Shown one piece after another: positions 60,897 through 64,000 of a stretch of 64,000 bases of DNA. The notes beneath the pieces are model-generated. The model searched no databases and had not been told where the DNA came from. It saw nothing but the letters and a program-made list of their open reading frames with translations. The translations under genes and the position numbers were made by a program. The stretch is from Eutypa lata. Lineage: Eukaryota > Ascomycota > Sordariomycetes > Xylariales > Diatrypaceae. Each line of letters begins with the position of its first letter. Within the stretch, counting starts at the first letter, position 1. The stretch covers positions 434,001-498,000 of the forward strand of contig JAKULF010000014.1 of assembly GCA_022661535.1 (NCBI GenBank), written 5' to 3'.

Positions 60897-62405
60897 TTAG
60901 CGACGCCCACTGCGAGCAAGGCTGCCCTGCATTTGTTCGAGCTCCGTCTCGAGTTGCTTAATCTGGGCGTGCGTCGACTCAAGGTCCTTGTTGAGGCGGT
61001 CTCTCTCGGCGATGAGCTTCTGCTCCCATTGTCTGAAGCGCTGCTCCTCAACCTTAACTTGCTCGGTGAAACGCTTGCGCAGAGCCTCTTCCTCCTCCTT
61101 GTACTTGGGGTTGTCCAGCTTGCGAGGTCGGGCTTCGCCGAACTTGCGGGTCTCCATCTGCTGGGCACGGTAGGCTTCGTAGTGGAGTTCCTCCGTTGTG
61201 TGGATGAGATCCAACATGTGGGTTCGGATCATGATCGAACGCAGCTTCTTGAAATCGCAGTGTTCCTCGTTCTCAACCTCAGCAACACCCCACGAGTACT
61301 GTCGGCCCTTGACAATGCGACCATCGGTAGTCTTCACGTCCTTCTCGGAGCCGATCACGGCAAATGGCACGGCAGCCAAGAGGCTTCGCGCATGCTGGGC
61401 AGCGGCTTCATCGTCCTCCTCGATCGGTGGCTGGTAGATCTTGATGTTCTGGGCCTCGATGACGGCTCGGATCTGGGTAGTTTCTTATTAGTCATGAAAA
61501 TGAGGCAAGGGTCAGACTTTGCGTACCTTCGCCTTGAACTTAGCAAGATCAGCTGGGCTCAAAGTATCGGCCTTGGCAATGACAGGAATAAGGTTAACTC
61601 TAGAGCAGAGTCTCTTCATAACTTCAATATCCAGAGGCTTCAGAGTGTGGCCAGTAGGGCGGATAAAGTACAGGCAAGCGTGGACACGAAGGTCAATCTT
61701 ATCCTGACGACGGGGCTGTTGCTCCTGAAGCATGTACGACTCATGTTGATCATCCAAGAATTCAATGATGGGCATCCACGAATCCCGGTTGTTGACATAG
61801 TCGCCAAATCCCGGAGTGTCGATAACAGTTAGGCGGACTATACATTAAATAAAATTAGCAAGCTAAGCGAGGCGGAAGGGACATGTTGGAAGTATGTACC
61901 CTTGAAGAACTTCTCCTCGAGTTCGGCCTTGGTGATCTCGATCTCGACGGTCTTGTCGATTTGCTTTTGGTGTCGTCGCTTGTGGTCGGCATAGTTCTTG
62001 ATCGTGGTAGAGAAAAGGGTGTTGATGAAAGTAGTCTTGCCCAGTCCAGATTCACCAGCAACCTATATCATCCAAGTCAATTAATTAGAGCTTCTCCGCG
62101 ATCAATAAAGCTAACACAATACATACCATAATAGTGAACGCAGCTCCTCTCTTAGCGACAATCTTATGACGCTGGTTTGGAAGGTTCGCAATTCCTATTT
62201 CGAATGGTTAGTGCTTGGAATCACAAGGGAGATACTTCGCAATCGCGACAGATAGGTCGGTGTAGAATTGGGTAGATCAAAGGGGACGTGTATGTGGAGA
62301 TTTATATCCGAAGGAATGGATGGGATAGTAATCACAGGATATTGAACTCAGGTTATATCAATATAAAGGAATTGACTTACCGATAGGAGATGCTGTTTCG
62401 GCCAT
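60897..62405 (-). CDS. cdc12: septin, Cdc12/AspC orthologue
   Basis: A 380-residue protein in five exons (62405-62381, 62194-62127, 62062-61900, 61837-61527, 61472-60897), all in phase. Septins are GTP-binding proteins that assemble into filaments at septa, hyphal tips and branch sites. Motifs seen: GIANLPNQRHKI at the start, P-loop GESGLGKT (34-41), G3 DTPG (92-95), G4 AKAD (173-176), and the septin unique element near GRQYSWGVAEVENEEHCDF. A C-terminal coiled coil (about 310-375) is strongly Cdc12-like, with KYKEEEEALRKRFTEQVKVE. Length fits Cdc12/AspC rather than the shorter Cdc10 group. A 25-nt first exon is typical of fungal septin genes. It is divergent from pwp2. Confidence 0.92.
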
Positions 62406-63417
62406 TTTGTCTGAATAATGAGGTATCACGAGAATCTGTCGCGACGATGTCAAGGGTTAGCTTAGTTAGATCTTCGTCGTTCCAACTCAGACATAGATAT
62501 ATCTCAGTCAGTAGAATAAACGTACGTAATCACTAATCACAAAGCCAAAACAAACGAAGGGGTATAAGATTGATCAGATGGAGTAACTCCCAAGAAGATA
62601 AACTAAGTGAAGTACGAAGTATGGGGAGGAGTTAAGTTGTCCACAGTCGAGATGCTGCTGTTGCTGTTGCTGTTTGATTTGTTTGGTGCAAGCAGATTGG
62701 GGGGATCCGGCAGCTTCTACTTTTTCAGGGGAAAGCGAATTTCCCACTGATGTAGCAGAAACGAAACTTTAATTGGCTGCTGCACCCTACCAGGAGGAGA
62801 AACGCTAGTAATTTATTTGGTATTTATTTGTATTCGTACAGTCTCCCCCATAACGCTAGTATGATTATGTACTTGCATCACTCCGCTCTTTTAATGGTCT
62901 GAGGTCGAGAGCCTTGACCGCCCTGCCGGCAAAGGATGAATGAGTGTGGCTGGTACAGCTATGATAAAGTGAAGCTCTCATTAACTAGGTATTACGGAGT
63001 TCACAAAATCTGTAGGGTTTATAGGAGTTTTTGTTTCTTTTGTAAATATATAACCTTATAATCTTACATTTCGTAAATAGATTCTAATAAATGTCTAAAG
63101 CAAGATAATCACACATACTTTATGAAGCAATAGGCATGTAGGTAATACTTGTTACTTTTTCAAGGGTCCTACTTAGAGGTACTTAAATTCTACTTCGTAT
63201 CGTGGCTAAAGTGCTTCCACTCACTAACCACATATATATGTACATATATGTAGGTGCTGATTAGACCCTCTAAAATTTCCTTATCGCCGATAACGATAAG
63301 AAAAAAGTTGCGACACGCCTACCTACACCAGCACTAAGGGCGATTCGCTCTCTAGCACTATAAAGAGAAAGAACTGAAATATTTGGCTGATATTGACGGA
63401 ATGGATACACCGTGACA
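62406..63417. promoter_or_regulatory. bidirectional promoter region cdc12/pwp2
   Basis: A 1.0-kb spacer between divergent start codons. The cdc12 side has a (GCTGTT)n-like CAG/CTG stretch near 62650-62670. The pwp2 side carries a CTTATCG...CGATAAG pair. No gene seen. Confidence 0.5.
63280..63300 (+). promoter_or_regulatory. paired CTTATCG / CGATAAG elements upstream of pwp2
   Basis: CTTATCG at 63280-63286 and its reverse complement CGATAAG at 63294-63300 form an inverted pair 118-138 nt upstream of the pwp2 ATG. AAAATTTC lies immediately upstream and an A-run follows. The first copy is in the same orientation as the copies upstream of spb1 and ebp2. Confidence 0.5.
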
Positions 63418-64000
63418 ATGAAGACAGACTTCAAGTTCTCCAATTTGCTTGGTACAGTTTATAGTCAGGGAAACCTACTATATAGTCCCGATGGGACTTG
63501 CCTCTTCTCGCCAGTGGGAAACAGAGTAACAGTCTTCAACCTCGTAGAGTAAGTCTTAACACTATCGTGTATACACATATATAGCATTGGGTCGACTAAC
63601 ATGAGTTTTCTTGCTGTAGTAACAAGTCACATACTCTCCCTTTTGCGCATAGAAAGAACATATCTAGGATTGGCCTAACACCAAAGGGCAACCTCCTGCT
63701 CTCAGTCGACGAAGATGGGCATGCTATCTTGACGAACGTCCCTCGACGCATCCCCATATACCATTTCTCCTTTCGATCGCCAGTCACAGCACTCTCATTC
63801 TCTCCCTCTGGGCGCCACTTTGCGGTAGGACTTGGTCGAAAGGTGGAAGTATGGCAGGTCCCGTCTACCCCTGATGCCCATGCCGAGGGCCAGTTGGAGT
63901 TTGCTCCTTTCGTCCGTCATCATACACATATGGCCCATTTTGATGATGTCCGGTGGATTGAATGGTCTAACGATTCGCGCTTCTTCTTAACCGCCTCTAA
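63418..64000 (+). CDS. pwp2: Pwp2, UtpB subunit of the SSU processome (5' part)
   Basis: Exon 1 (63418-63548) and the start of exon 2 (from 63620) are in the window; the gene continues past 64000. The visible 171 residues start MKTDFKFSNLLGTVYSQGN and continue with LFSPVGNRVTVFNLV, HRKNISRIGLTPKGNLL and FSPSGRHFAVGLGRKVEVWQ. This is the first part of the N-terminal WD40 propeller of Pwp2/Utp1. Pwp2 is the scaffold of UtpB, which binds the 5' external transcribed spacer in the nucleolar 90S particle during 18S rRNA maturation. The splice junction (GA|GTAAGT ... TGTAG|T) gives D-N-K-S in phase. With spb1 and ebp2 it is the third ribosome-biogenesis gene in the window. Confidence 0.92.

Overview
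This window is nuclear DNA from a filamentous ascomycete (Pezizomycotina), most likely a Sordariomycete. The genes carry short introns (about 50-200 nt) with GTAAGT-like donors and CTAAC-type branch sites. The gene set (Irc22/TRAP-alpha, fungal Med5, septin Cdc12/AspC, Tim22, Spb1, Ebp2, Pwp2) is typical of that group, and the spacers are full of ACCTAGGTACCTAGGTA-like low-complexity sequence. Assignment to class is inference. Exon coordinates were worked out by hand from splice signals and reading phase, not from transcripts.

Layout. 1-2.6 kb is AT-rich and gene-poor. 2.6-6.6 kb holds a decayed NACHT/ankyrin (NLR-like) gene. 7.3-14.8 kb carries three minus-strand genes: a TRAP-alpha family ER protein, Mediator subunit 5, and a conserved fungal protein of unknown function. 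14.8-25.8 kb is an 11-kb gene desert. 25.8-36.0 kb is a housekeeping block: an uncharacterised acidic-tailed protein, Cdt2, Spb1 and Ebp2. 37.8-41.0 kb has a membrane-anchored GH16 glucanase and Tim22. 41.3-43.1 kb has a broken gene with a cysteine cluster resembling DUF3716. 45.4-49.7 kb has an atypical short-chain dehydrogenase and a secreted arylsulfotransferase-like protein, with long empty flanks. 51.7-64.0 kb returns to core genes: Ubp15/USP7, a mitochondrial dehydrogenase kinase, septin Cdc12 and the 5' part of Pwp2, which runs off the end.

How the genes work together. Spb1 (pre-60S methyltransferase), Ebp2 (60S assembly) and Pwp2 (UtpB/90S) are all ribosome-biogenesis factors. All three carry the heptamer CTTATCG in gene orientation about 110-140 nt upstream of the start codon. 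Cdt2 and Ubp15 belong to the ubiquitin system. The accessory content (NLR relic, DUF3716-like relic, SDR, sulfotransferase) sits in or beside the gene-poor stretches.

The observations I consider most worth a check are the shared CTTATCG promoter element, a PPSY motif in the cytosolic tail of the GH16 enzyme, the Ubp15 model with a one-codon first exon and a minisatellite-bearing intron, the in-frame retainable intron of the dehydrogenase kinase, and the CpA-to-TpA-type stops in the DUF3716-like relic.
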